A DNA stretch of 64,000 nucleotides from Candidatus Pelagibacter ubique HIMB140 (lineage in GTDB: Bacteria > Pseudomonadota > Alphaproteobacteria > Pelagibacterales > Pelagibacteraceae). Within the stretch, counting starts at the first letter, position 1; each line of letters begins with the position of its first letter. The position numbers were made by a program, and so were the translations under genes. The notes beneath the pieces are model-generated. The model ran no database searches and was not told the DNA's origin. It worked only from the letters and a program-made list of their open reading frames with translations. Shown here one piece after another: positions 55,447-63,514 of this stretch. The DNA lies in NCBI RefSeq assembly GCF_025558165.1, contig NZ_LAMZ01000001.1, positions 1,282,001-1,346,000 of the forward strand. Direction: 5' to 3'.

Positions 55447-56058
55447 ATGAAATCATTAAGTGAAATTGAAACCACTGTTAAAAGAGCAACTAAAGCTAGC
55501 GGATATTCATGGGGAGTTGCTGAAGAAACAGCAAAGTGCGTAAGACTATTAGAATCCTTTGGTCTTCCAGGTATTAAGCATATAAATAAATATTTTTCTC
55601 AAAGGAAAGAAAATAGTTTTCAAAATTTAAATTTAATATTAGAAAAAAATCAACCTCCAGCAAAATCTTATTGTCCAATTATTCTTGGAGTTAGTTTTTT
55701 AGATCAATCAAAATCTCTAGAATTCTTAAAAAAAATTGAATTAAATAATGTTGCTTACCCTTCAATATTTTTAGCTTTTGTAAGTAGGGCATCAGAAATT
55801 ATTGGTAAAAAAATTCATATAAATCTTGATAAAAAAGAAATTATTTTAAATCTAAATTTAAATATCTATTCTAATATTCCTAATAACGAATTTCCGTCTA
55901 TTGCAAATCATTTAGAGATCAGTTTTTTAGAAAATATTGATAACTTTTCTGAGGAAGAGTGGAAGGATTTATACAAATTGTCTGAAGATATTTTTGTTGA
56001 AGAATCCGAGAGTTTAAAACAAGGTGGGGCAGGTGCAGGCCTAACAGATAATGACTGA
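55447..56058 (+). CDS. DUF3726-like protein
   Basis: A 203-residue protein. I start at ATG 55447, one base after the upstream stop; an in-frame start at 55414 overlaps the preceding gene. N-terminus SLSEIETTVKRATKASGYSWGVAEETAKCVRLLESFGLPG and the C-terminal GGAGAGLTDND tail are the features I associate with DUF3726. Function is unknown. The C-terminal tail overlaps the next small gene. Confidence 0.72.
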   Translation: MKSLSEIETTVKRATKASGYSWGVAEETAKCVRLLESFGLPGIKHINKYFSQRKENSFQNLNLILEKNQPPAKSYCPIILGVSFLDQSKSLEFLKKIELNNVAYPSIFLAFVSRASEIIGKKIHINLDKKEIILNLNLNIYSNIPNNEFPSIANHLEISFLENIDNFSEEEWKDLYKLSEDIFVEESESLKQGGAGAGLTDND

Positions 56059-56218
56059 TAATTTTGATGAAATTAAGGATCAAGATAACAGTGAAGATTT
56101 AAATAATATTTGTGATGAGTGTAAAGAAGAGGATGAGAGTGTATCTCAAAATTTAATCTTAACTGGTTTTAAAATTTGTAAATCTTGTAGAGTTTCAAAA
56201 ACTATTTTTCCAATCTAG
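56051..56218 (+). CDS. 55-residue double-CxxC (zinc-ribbon-like) protein
   Basis: A small gene: ATG at 56051, inside the end of the DUF3726-like gene, stop TAG at 56216-56218. It has an acidic N-terminus and two cysteine pairs, Cys21-Cys24 (CDEC) and Cys43-Cys46 (CKSC), separated by 18 residues, an arrangement that suits zinc or another metal. The 8-base overlap with the upstream gene argues for translational coupling. It ends 4 bases inside the convergent Yip1-like gene. Confidence 0.7.
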   Translation: MTDNFDEIKDQDNSEDLNNICDECKEEDESVSQNLILTGFKICKSCRVSKTIFPI

Positions 56219-56760
56219 CTAATCTGATTAGTTGGAAGCATGTTCATTCTGCTCATTACGAATGTAATTGACAGAAAAGCTATTATCAAAAAAGATAATA
56301 AGACTATACCAAAAGATTTAAAATTAGATTTTAAATTTAAAATTTCTTTTGTTGAAATGATTAAACCTGCAAAAATCCAAAATTGAGTAAGAAAAATAAT
56401 AGGTATCATTAAATCTGGAGTTACTGCAAAAAATCTTAATAAACCAGGAGCATGAGCAAAACCAACTGCAGTTAAAACTTTTTTAAATGATACTTTGGTT
56501 TGTTTATCTGGAAAAAGTTTAACACCTATCACAAAAATAAAGATCGCCCATATTAACCAAGTAACAATTGCTGTTAGACCCGACATTCCTATTGCAGTTT
56601 TAATGACAGTGTTAGCTGCTACTGCGCCAGCAACTCCATCTAAAATCATTATTAAGCCTGCAAAATATATGGAAGCTTCACCATAATTTCTGTTATCAGA
56701 ATAAAGTGTTTTATCTAATTTTATTGATTTGAAAACTATATTTAAAAATTCACCAAACAT
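56215..56760 (-). CDS. Yip1-domain-like membrane protein
   Basis: A 181-residue protein with about five hydrophobic helices. The arrangement (YFAGLIMILDGVAGAVAAN, AIVTWLIWAIFIFVIGVKLF, KVLTAVGFAHAPGLLRFFAV) is like bacterial Yip1-domain proteins, especially the GFAHAPGLL motif. Function is unknown. Its start overlaps the stop of a 36-residue gene by 1 base (TAATG), so the two are likely co-transcribed. Confidence 0.75.
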   Translation of the reverse strand: MFGEFLNIVFKSIKLDKTLYSDNRNYGEASIYFAGLIMILDGVAGAVAANTVIKTAIGMSGLTAIVTWLIWAIFIFVIGVKLFPDKQTKVSFKKVLTAVGFAHAPGLLRFFAVTPDLMIPIIFLTQFWIFAGLIISTKEILNLKSNFKSFGIVLLSFLIIAFLSITFVMSRMNMLPTNQIS

Positions 56761-56870
56761 TAATTTTTATCTCTTTTATTTTTTTGAGCTTTATAAGAAA
56801 CAATTAATGGAAATACTATTAAAGCAATCGCAATAATAATGCAAATTGCTATTAAAAACCCTTTTGTCAT
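56760..56870 (-). CDS. 36-residue single-TM peptide (hypothetical)
   Basis: A tiny leftward frame: ATG at 56870-56868, TAA at 56760-56762. Apart from a short MTKG start it is one hydrophobic helix (about residues 5-24) and a basic tail. The stop overlaps the Yip1-like start as TAATG, which supports a real coding role. It lies just beyond the hairpin that follows the GcvT-family gene. No family recognised. Confidence 0.5.
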   Translation of the reverse strand: MTKGFLIAICIIIAIALIVFPLIVSYKAQKNKRDKN

Positions 56871-56878
56871 TGAAATTT

Positions 56879-56901
56879 GGGGGAGTTTAAAAAACTCCCC
56901 C
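56879..56901 (-). terminator. Perfect 10-bp hairpin after the GcvT-family demethylase gene
   Basis: GGGGGAGTTT at 56879-56888 is exactly complementary to 56892-56901 with a 3-base loop. It starts 9 bases past the stop at 56911 on the leftward strand. The following leftward bases AAATTTCA are only mildly U-rich, so termination may be partial. Confidence 0.75.
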
Positions 56902-56910
56902 TAAATAAAT

Positions 56911-58269
56911 TTAGCCTTTTACAACTTCTCTTGTGTTTGCGTTGAAAGACTCTTTGAATGGAATATCCACTACTACAGCATCAACAGGTGTTCCTGGAGT
57001 TTCTGAATATTCTGTAGGTAGATGAACTTTATATTTAGTTCCTACTTTTCCTTTTGGAAAACCATTTGCATTTAATGTTCCATCAAAAGGAACATATCCC
57101 ATTGCAATGTTTGTTTTCTTCTCAGGATGCCACCATGGTGACGTTAAAAATCCTACCGGATCTCCACCACTTTCAGGAGAAACTAACCAAAAGTCAGGTG
57201 CATAATTATCAATAGGTTTACCACCTAATTCCATACCAACTAGTTGGAGTTTGTATGGTTTTTTACCTGCTTTTAATTCCTCTTTCATCTTTTCTAGTGC
57301 AGCCTTACCAACATAATCAGCGGTTTTGTTCCATTCTCCTTTTCCAGACAAAGAAACTTGATAACCTAAATTACATTGGAACGGATTGTGTTGTTGATCC
57401 ATGTCTTGTCCCCATGAAAGAATTCCTGCTTGAATTCTTCTGTGGTGAGCAGGAGCAATAACCATTAAGCTGTGTTTTTTTCCAGCTTCAAGTACAGCAT
57501 TCCACATATCCTCAGCATATAAAGTAGAGTTTCTTAGATAAATTTCATAACCAGCTTCTCCTGAGAAACCAGATTGTGAAATCACAACATCTCTTCCTCC
57601 AACTTTTGCTTCAGCTAATCCATAGAAAGGCATATTATCGAAATCTACTTGATCTCCACATAAATCTTTCATTAATGCTTTTGATTTAGGACCTTGAATT
57701 TGAACTGGGCTCACATCAATTTCTTCAATTTTACAATCAAATCTTCCATCTGCGTTTACACCTTGAAGATATAAACCAATATCAGAGTCTGATAATGAAA
57801 ACCAAAATTCATCTTCAGAAATTCTTAAAAGAATTGGATCATTCAAAACTCCACCATATGCATTACATAGAATTACATATCTTGCTCTCATTGGTGAAAT
57901 TTTAGTTGCATCTCTAGTGATCACATAATCAGTAAATTTTTCTGCATCTGGACCCTTAACTCTTATTTGTCTTTCAACAGCAACGTTCCACATAGTTACA
58001 TGGTTTACGATAGCATCGTATTCAACCATAGCACCACCATCTTCAGGTTTTACATAACCTCTTGGGTGATAAATACGATTGTATACAGTTGCTCTCCAAC
58101 AACCTGCCTGCATTGATAAATGCCAATAAGGTGATTTTCTTACCCTTGTTGAAATTAACATTTCAACTTTTGTTGGCCCACTTTGTCTTAAGTTGTATGG
58201 TACTTCTCTGTCTGACTGATCAACAGAAGTAACATGTTTTAATTTAGTATAGTCAAATTCATTAGACAT
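56911..58269 (-). CDS. GcvT-family THF-dependent demethylase-like protein (DmdA/LigM relative)
   Basis: A 452-residue GcvT-fold protein. Readable segments are SPYWHLSMQAGCWRATVYNR, IRVKGPDAEKFTDYVITRD, VQIQGPKSKALMKDL, ISQSGFSGEAGYEIYLRN and HRRIQAGILSWGQDMDQQHNPFQCNLGYQV. It is longer than DmdA (about 370 residues) and about the size of LigM/DesA-type O-demethylases, so it likely moves a methyl group from an osmolyte or methoxy compound to THF. The 8-base overlap with an MTHFR-like gene supports methyl-THF as product. The linked ProX/ProW importer points to a small charged methylated solute. The substrate is unknown. Confidence 0.78.
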   Translation of the reverse strand: MSNEFDYTKLKHVTSVDQSDREVPYNLRQSGPTKVEMLISTRVRKSPYWHLSMQAGCWRATVYNRIYHPRGYVKPEDGGAMVEYDAIVNHVTMWNVAVERQIRVKGPDAEKFTDYVITRDATKISPMRARYVILCNAYGGVLNDPILLRISEDEFWFSLSDSDIGLYLQGVNADGRFDCKIEEIDVSPVQIQGPKSKALMKDLCGDQVDFDNMPFYGLAEAKVGGRDVVISQSGFSGEAGYEIYLRNSTLYAEDMWNAVLEAGKKHSLMVIAPAHHRRIQAGILSWGQDMDQQHNPFQCNLGYQVSLSGKGEWNKTADYVGKAALEKMKEELKAGKKPYKLQLVGMELGGKPIDNYAPDFWLVSPESGGDPVGFLTSPWWHPEKKTNIAMGYVPFDGTLNANGFPKGKVGTKYKVHLPTEYSETPGTPVDAVVVDIPFKESFNANTREVVKG

Positions 58270-58990
58270 AACTATTCTCCCTCAACCACTTGTTAGTTTC
58301 CTTCAAGCCGCCGAATGTATAAATGTGGAAGTTATCAGTGTGCGATTTAACTTTCCCAATTAAATCATTAGGGTCTTTAGGTTTCAATAAATCTAACGCC
58401 TTACTAAAATTAGATTTAAGAAAGTTTAAGGAATTTTTTGCCCCAACAATATTAGCAAATTTAATTAAGCTAGATATTTTTAAGGGCCCAGTGATTCCAA
58501 CATGCACTGGTACGCTTTGTTTAGAAATAAAATCAATAATAGGCTGAGGATCTAATAACCATTGAGTTACTATATAATCAGCGTAAGGCTTTTTATCTAT
58601 CATTGCTTTTTCTAAATCTGTGTCGGATATATCAGGACTCCCTTCAGGATGTCCAGCTATTCCTATTTTCATTTTTTCAAAATAACCTGTTTCTAAAAGT
58701 TGAAATGAACTATCAAATTTTCCAAGAGGCTCTCTTCCTCCTCCAATAATTAAAGCTTGTTTAACTCCTGCATCTTTACATCGTGTAACATAATCCTTTA
58801 GCTCATTTTCATCTCCCATAGATCTTGCTGGAAAATGTGGAACTGGATTAAATCCTTTTTTTACAAGCTCTGCTGCTTTATCTGCAGTTTCTTTATAATC
58901 TCCTCCTGGAAGCATAGTGATATAGACATCACTTAATGGAGGTACAGTTTCAAGATCTGTTTTAGGACCTATCTCCAAAGAAAAATTCAT
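58262..58990 (-). CDS. Methylenetetrahydrofolate-reductase-like protein
   Basis: A 242-residue short member of the MetF barrel family (usual length about 290). N-terminus FSLEIGPKTD, YITMLPGG, FNPVPHFPARS, ALIIGGGREPLGKF and KIGIAGHPEGSPDI follow MetF order, though the substrate end is reduced. It could oxidise methyl-THF made by the overlapping GcvT-family enzyme to methylene-THF. It may also be the cell's MetF. It starts 57 bases after the permease gene stop. Confidence 0.8.
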   Translation of the reverse strand: MNFSLEIGPKTDLETVPPLSDVYITMLPGGDYKETADKAAELVKKGFNPVPHFPARSMGDENELKDYVTRCKDAGVKQALIIGGGREPLGKFDSSFQLLETGYFEKMKIGIAGHPEGSPDISDTDLEKAMIDKKPYADYIVTQWLLDPQPIIDFISKQSVPVHVGITGPLKISSLIKFANIVGAKNSLNFLKSNFSKALDLLKPKDPNDLIGKVKSHTDNFHIYTFGGLKETNKWLRENSYV

Positions 58991-59047
58991 AATTCGGATC
59001 TTTATTGATTTTGAAATATGAGTCTAGAAAATTCGTTTGAGCTAAAG

Positions 59048-59935
59048 TTACTTCTTCAGCTGACCTCTGTGCTTTTGAATTCTTTGCCCGTACTGTTGAG
59101 TGACCCTATCGAAGATAATTGCTAAGGCTACAATTGCTAAACCATTCATCATTCCTAAGGCTAAATATTGGTTAGAAATTGCCTGTAAAATAGGTACTCC
59201 AAGGCCTTTTACACCGATCATAGATGCAATCACCACCATTGCTAAAGCCATCATGATAGTTTGATTAATTCCAGCAAAAATTGTTGGAAGTGATAATGGA
59301 ATTTGGACTGATCTCAATTTCTGCATTGGGGTTGCTCCAAATGCTTCACTCGCTTCAAGAGTTTCTTTATCTACTTCTCTAATCCCTAAATTGGTTAGTC
59401 TTACAATTGGAGGTAAAGCATAAATACAGACAGCTAGTAGTCCTGGCACTTTACCGATCCCTAGAAGCATAATGATAGGAATTAGATACACAAAACTTGG
59501 AATAGTTTGCATCATATCAAGTATTGGTAAAATTGCTTTTTCTGCTCTTTGAGATTTAGACATAACAACACCAATTGGGATTCCTACTGATATACAAACA
59601 AGAGTAGATACAGATATTATGGCTACAGTTGCCATGCAATTTTTCCACATTCCAAAATAACCGATAATCAAAAAGCATACCACTGTACCTATAGTTAATT
59701 TTATACTTCTAGAACCTATCCAAGCTAATAATGCAAAGACACCGATTACTACAGGCCAAGGACTATTGATTAGTAACTTTTCTAACCAGATTAAAAAATA
59801 TAAAAGTGGATCAAAAAAACTTTCTATACCTTCGCCATAGGCTCTTGAAAATTCTTTAAAACTAAAGTCGATTCCTTTCTTAAACTCTCTAAGAGCTGTT
59901 CTATCCATTACTGGAATTTTAGTAAAGAAATCCAT
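59048..59935 (-). CDS. ProW/OpuAB-type osmolyte permease
   Basis: A 295-residue permease with a single core and coupling motif LEASEAFGATPMQKLRSVQIPLS split across two lines of helices, plus GINQTIMMALAMVVIASMIGVKGLGVP. It should form a homodimer channel with an associated ATPase, but no ATPase gene is next to it. It is separated from the binding-protein gene by a hairpin. Confidence 0.88.
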   Translation of the reverse strand: MDFFTKIPVMDRTALREFKKGIDFSFKEFSRAYGEGIESFFDPLLYFLIWLEKLLINSPWPVVIGVFALLAWIGSRSIKLTIGTVVCFLIIGYFGMWKNCMATVAIISVSTLVCISVGIPIGVVMSKSQRAEKAILPILDMMQTIPSFVYLIPIIMLLGIGKVPGLLAVCIYALPPIVRLTNLGIREVDKETLEASEAFGATPMQKLRSVQIPLSLPTIFAGINQTIMMALAMVVIASMIGVKGLGVPILQAISNQYLALGMMNGLAIVALAIIFDRVTQQYGQRIQKHRGQLKK

Positions 59936-59953
59936 GAATCTTTTTATTAAAAT

Positions 59954-59977
59954 CGAACCCGTTTGACAACGGGTTCG
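59954..59977 (-). terminator. Perfect 10-bp hairpin between binding protein and permease
   Basis: CGAACCCGTT and AACGGGTTCG enclose a 4-base loop (59964-59967). Leftward it is followed by ATTTTAATAAAAAG. It lies 14 bases after the binding-protein stop and 18 bases before the permease start, a likely attenuator or mRNA-stabilising element. Confidence 0.75.
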
Positions 59978-59991
59978 ATAATTTTATTTAA

Positions 59992-61002
59992 TTAAAGTGC
60001 TTTTTTGATTTTTGCAGCAGCATCGCTTGAAACCCATTTAGACCAAACACCTTCTTGTGTTTTTAGGAATTCAATTGCAGCATCTGCACCCTCAGCTTGG
60101 TTTTCTCCCATCCATACTAACATTGAGTTCATAACTGGGCCTGGGTATGTTCTTTTCTCTAAGTAACTCATACCTTCTGCACCAGCAGTTTTTTTGTAGT
60201 TGTCAGTAGCGATAGTAAAAACTTCAGATTTTACCCATGAAGATTTTTTAGGAGTACCACATTCTTGTTCAGGTTTTACAAGACAATTATCCCAATTTTC
60301 TTTTCCACCCCATTCTCCCATGTCAACTGACTGAAGATTGTATTTTCCTACTAAAGAAGTTGGTGACCAGTAATAACCAAACCAGTTTTCTCCTCTTTCA
60401 GCAGCTTTAGCAATTGAACCATCAAGTCCTGCAGCAGAACCAGTTTCAACAATTGCCCAACCTTTTTCTTCCATGCCCCAAGCTTTAAAGTGTTGCTTGT
60501 TAATTAATTCACAAGCCCAACCTGGAGGACAAATGTGGAAGCCACCTTTTGAAGGATCCTCAGGGTGAGGGAATAGATCAGGTCTTTCTAAAATTGCAGC
60601 GGCAGTTGTTAGCTCAGGATGCTTTTCTAAAGTAGCAGGTAATACCCACCAACCTTCACCTAAACCAGTGATTGGAGCTTTGTTAATAGAATGCATTTTG
60701 CCTTCATCAACTGCTTTGTTCAAAGCAACTATTGCAGCGTTAGCCCAAAATTCTGGAGCAACATCTGGCTCACCTTTTTCTTGCATAGATGTAAAAGTAG
60801 GCATTGTTGCACCTGGCACCAATTCTACAGAACATCCATAACCTTCTTCTAATATAATTTTATCAACTTCAGCCATAAAGTTTGCTGAAGCCCAGTTCAT
60901 ATTAGCGATAGTAATATTTCCACAAGCAGCATTAGCCACACTTCCAAAAGAAGTAAGACCAAAAACAACAGCTAGGAAAAGAAGTATTCTTTTAATTTTC
61001 AT
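59992..61002 (-). CDS. ProX/OpuAC-type periplasmic osmolyte-binding protein
   Basis: A 336-residue binding protein. I start at ATG 61002 after GGGAGA; the frame also opens at 61026. The signal peptide is MKIKRILLFLAVVFGLTS with cleavage near SVANA/ACGN. The mature part has NITIANMNWASANFMAEV, many Trp residues (PEFWANA, GEGWWVLPA, WFGYYWSPTSL), as expected for a quaternary-ammonium or sulfonium cage. It differs clearly from the TmoX sequence in this window. Glycine betaine, choline or DMSP are candidate ligands. Confidence 0.88.
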   Translation of the reverse strand: MKIKRILLFLAVVFGLTSFGSVANAACGNITIANMNWASANFMAEVDKIILEEGYGCSVELVPGATMPTFTSMQEKGEPDVAPEFWANAAIVALNKAVDEGKMHSINKAPITGLGEGWWVLPATLEKHPELTTAAAILERPDLFPHPEDPSKGGFHICPPGWACELINKQHFKAWGMEEKGWAIVETGSAAGLDGSIAKAAERGENWFGYYWSPTSLVGKYNLQSVDMGEWGGKENWDNCLVKPEQECGTPKKSSWVKSEVFTIATDNYKKTAGAEGMSYLEKRTYPGPVMNSMLVWMGENQAEGADAAIEFLKTQEGVWSKWVSSDAAAKIKKAL

Positions 61003-61274
61003 TATATCTCCCAATATTTGATTCATTTAAAATCAAATTGAACATATTGAGAGAAATATTGCAAATTAAATTCAATTGTAAGTTGAAGTCAAATTGTCTT
61101 TAATTATGCAATAAATTTAGTTAAGGTTTTATTATGAAATTTTCAGCAAATTTTTTTTTCAAAGAGTTTGTTTACATTTTAAATTGCAAAACAGTTTTTC
61201 AACAAATCATTATTAGAGAGTCGTAATTTTTAAACCCTAAATTAATTTTTTAATTAATTAATTAAAGGAGGTTT

Positions 61275-62462
61275 ATGAATTTAAATAAAAAATTATCAGA
61301 CATCTTAGATCCTAAAAAAATAGAAGTTGTTAAAAATCCTATAGAGAAAGCTCATGGATTACCTAATGAGTGTTATTTGAATGACGATTACTTAGAATTT
61401 GAAAAAGAAAAAGTATTTAAAAATAATTGGACGATGGTTGGTGTTGCAAGCTCAGTTCCAAATCCTGGTGATGCAAAGCCTTTTAATCTTTTAGATATTC
61501 CAATATTAATAGTTAGAAACAAAGAGAATGAGATAAAAGTTTTTCATAATGTTTGTAGTCACAGAGGTTTCAAATTAGTTGATCAAGAATGTAAATTAAA
61601 AAATGTAATAAGATGCCCTTATCATTCTTGGTCTTACAATTTTAATGGTAAATTAACTGTTACTCCTCATATAGGAGGATTAGGCAAACATGATGTAGAA
61701 GGATTTGATAAAAATAATAGCAACCTAAAAGAAATAAAATCAAAAGTTTGGATGGATTTAATCTTCATAAATATTAATTCTAATGCAAAACCATTTGAAG
61801 AATTTATTAAACCTTTAGAAAATAGATGGTCCAAGTTTATTTCTAAAAAAGACCAACAATTAATAAGACATGCATCTGACAACGGTTACTTTGATATGAC
61901 TGTAAATAGTAATTGGAAATTTGCCATTGAAAATTATTGTGAAAGCTATCATTTGCCATGGATACATCCAGAATTAAATAGAGTTTCAAATATTGCAGAT
62001 CATTATCATATAGAGGATGAAAATTTTAATTTCTCTGGACAAGGAAGTGATAAATATTCACAGCAGTTTGATGGAAATATAAAATTTAAATGTTTTCCAA
62101 ATTGGCCAGCAGAACTTTCTGAAAAGTCAGAATATGTATCATTATATCCAAATGTAATGTTAGGAATTCATATAGATCATTTTTATGCATTTTGGTTAGA
62201 ACCTATTTCCAACAACCAAACAAAAGAACACTTTGAATTATATTATATTGGAGATGAAAGTGCTTCGAGCAAAGAGTTTAAAGGTATACGAGAAAAAAAT
62301 TTTGCATTTTGGCAAGAAGTTATGAATGAAGATGTAACTGCAATAGAAGGAATGCAAAAAGGGCGAAGTTCCCCAGCTTATAATGGTGGAAATTTTTCGC
62401 CTGTAATGGACACGCCTACTTTGATGTTTCACAAATGGGTTGCAACAAATTTAACAAAATGA
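61275..62462 (+). CDS. Rieske non-heme iron oxygenase (alpha subunit)
   Basis: A 395-residue oxygenase. The Rieske 2Fe-2S motif is CSHRG with CPYHSW (Cys-x-His and Cys-x2-His, about residues 98-121), and the mononuclear iron site is in ENYCESYHLPWIHPEL (histidines about 225-230). It has a strong AGGAGG ribosome site. In this neighbourhood it probably hydroxylates a methylated amine such as choline, carnitine or a betaine, but aromatic substrates cannot be excluded. No ferredoxin reductase gene lies in the window. BHMT follows by 11 bases. Confidence 0.85.
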   Translation: MNLNKKLSDILDPKKIEVVKNPIEKAHGLPNECYLNDDYLEFEKEKVFKNNWTMVGVASSVPNPGDAKPFNLLDIPILIVRNKENEIKVFHNVCSHRGFKLVDQECKLKNVIRCPYHSWSYNFNGKLTVTPHIGGLGKHDVEGFDKNNSNLKEIKSKVWMDLIFININSNAKPFEEFIKPLENRWSKFISKKDQQLIRHASDNGYFDMTVNSNWKFAIENYCESYHLPWIHPELNRVSNIADHYHIEDENFNFSGQGSDKYSQQFDGNIKFKCFPNWPAELSEKSEYVSLYPNVMLGIHIDHFYAFWLEPISNNQTKEHFELYYIGDESASSKEFKGIREKNFAFWQEVMNEDVTAIEGMQKGRSSPAYNGGNFSPVMDTPTLMFHKWVATNLTK

Positions 62463-62473
62463 AAGGATAAATT

Positions 62474-63514
62474 ATGAAAAAAGATTTAATTACAAGGTTA
62501 AATGAGGGTCCTATCATGTGTGCAGAAGGATACCTTTTTGCAATGGAAAGAAGAGGTTATCTTTCAGCAGGTCCATTTGTTCCTGAAGTCGTTTTGGAGC
62601 ATCCCGAGGTAGTAACACAATTACATAGAGAATTTATCAGAGCTGGATCAGATGTGGTCCAAGCATTTACTTATTACGGACATAGAGAAAAACTAAGAAT
62701 AATTGGCAAAGAACATTTATTAGAACCAATGCAAAAAAATGCTCTTAAAATTGCAAAAGATGCAGCAGCTGAATTTAAAGATTTAGATTTGATGGTTTGT
62801 GGAGATGTTGCAAACACAAATGTATTTGATCCAGGTGATGCAAATACTCATAAGCAGTGTCAGCAGATGTATGAGGAGCAAGTTGCTTGGGCAAAAGAGG
62901 CTGGAGTTGATTTTGTTATTGCTGAAACAATTAGTTGGACTGATGAAATGAAAATTGCTTTGAAAGCAATCAAAGACGCTGGGCTGATTGCAGTGTGTAA
63001 TTTTGCAATTCCTAGAGGCGATAAAACGAGAGAAGGACATAGTGCTGAAGATGCATGTAAGATGATGGAAGATCTAGGCGCCGATGTAGTTGGTCTAAAT
63101 TGTTATAGAGGACCAGAGATGACAATGAAACTTTTAAAAAAAGTTAGAGACAAAGTTTCTTGTCACGTATCAGGGCTTCCAGTTCCATACAGAACTACTG
63201 AGGAAGAACCTGGTTTTTTAAATATTACTGATCATGGTTGTGATTGTATTCCTGGTGGGAATGCATTTCCTGTAGCTTTAGATAATTTATTTTGTAACAG
63301 ATTTGAAATGGCAGAATTTGCAAAAGAGTGTGTTGAAAATAAAATAAATTTTATTGGGATTTGTTGTGGTGCCGAAGCTCATCATGTTAGAGAAATGTCT
63401 GTTGCAATTGGTAAAAAACCAATTTCAATGAAATACATGCCAGATATGAGTAAACATTTTCATCATGGTACTGATAAATCTTTAAAAAAAGTAAATAAGG
63501 AAATTAAATATTGA
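62474..63514 (+). CDS. bhmT: Betaine-homocysteine S-methyltransferase
   Basis: A 346-residue pterin-independent methyltransferase. The three zinc cysteines are Cys210 (GLNCYRG) and Cys297-Cys298 (GICCGAE), as in BHMT and MetH's homocysteine domain. Other features are GPIMCAEGYLF and FTYYGH. It transfers a methyl group from glycine betaine to homocysteine, giving methionine and dimethylglycine. The 1-base overlap with a DMGDH-like gene is consistent with further demethylation of the dimethylglycine product. Confidence 0.92.
   Translation: MKKDLITRLNEGPIMCAEGYLFAMERRGYLSAGPFVPEVVLEHPEVVTQLHREFIRAGSDVVQAFTYYGHREKLRIIGKEHLLEPMQKNALKIAKDAAAEFKDLDLMVCGDVANTNVFDPGDANTHKQCQQMYEEQVAWAKEAGVDFVIAETISWTDEMKIALKAIKDAGLIAVCNFAIPRGDKTREGHSAEDACKMMEDLGADVVGLNCYRGPEMTMKLLKKVRDKVSCHVSGLPVPYRTTEEEPGFLNITDHGCDCIPGGNAFPVALDNLFCNRFEMAEFAKECVENKINFIGICCGAEAHHVREMSVAIGKKPISMKYMPDMSKHFHHGTDKSLKKVNKEIKY

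Noticed and set aside
56911..58269. DMSP demethylase DmdA
   Set aside because: The GcvT fold and the SAR11 setting suggested it, but the protein is about 80 residues too long and its segments fit LigM-like relatives as well; I keep it at family level.
59954..59985. GGTTCGAT resembling a tRNA T-loop
   Set aside because: It is part of a simple 10-bp hairpin and no acceptor, D or anticodon arms surround it.
61134..61226. Short rightward frame of about 30 codons in the leader of the Rieske gene
   Set aside because: No ribosome site, low-complexity phenylalanine-rich translation and no overlap with neighbours; likely chance in AT-rich DNA.
61027..61274. Possible SAM-type riboswitch before the Rieske-bhmT operon
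   Set aside because: SAM riboswitches are known upstream of bhmT in SAR11, so I searched this leader, but I could not find a convincing pseudoknot or conserved core; it is AT-rich, with only an AGGAGG ribosome site. A covariance-model search would decide.
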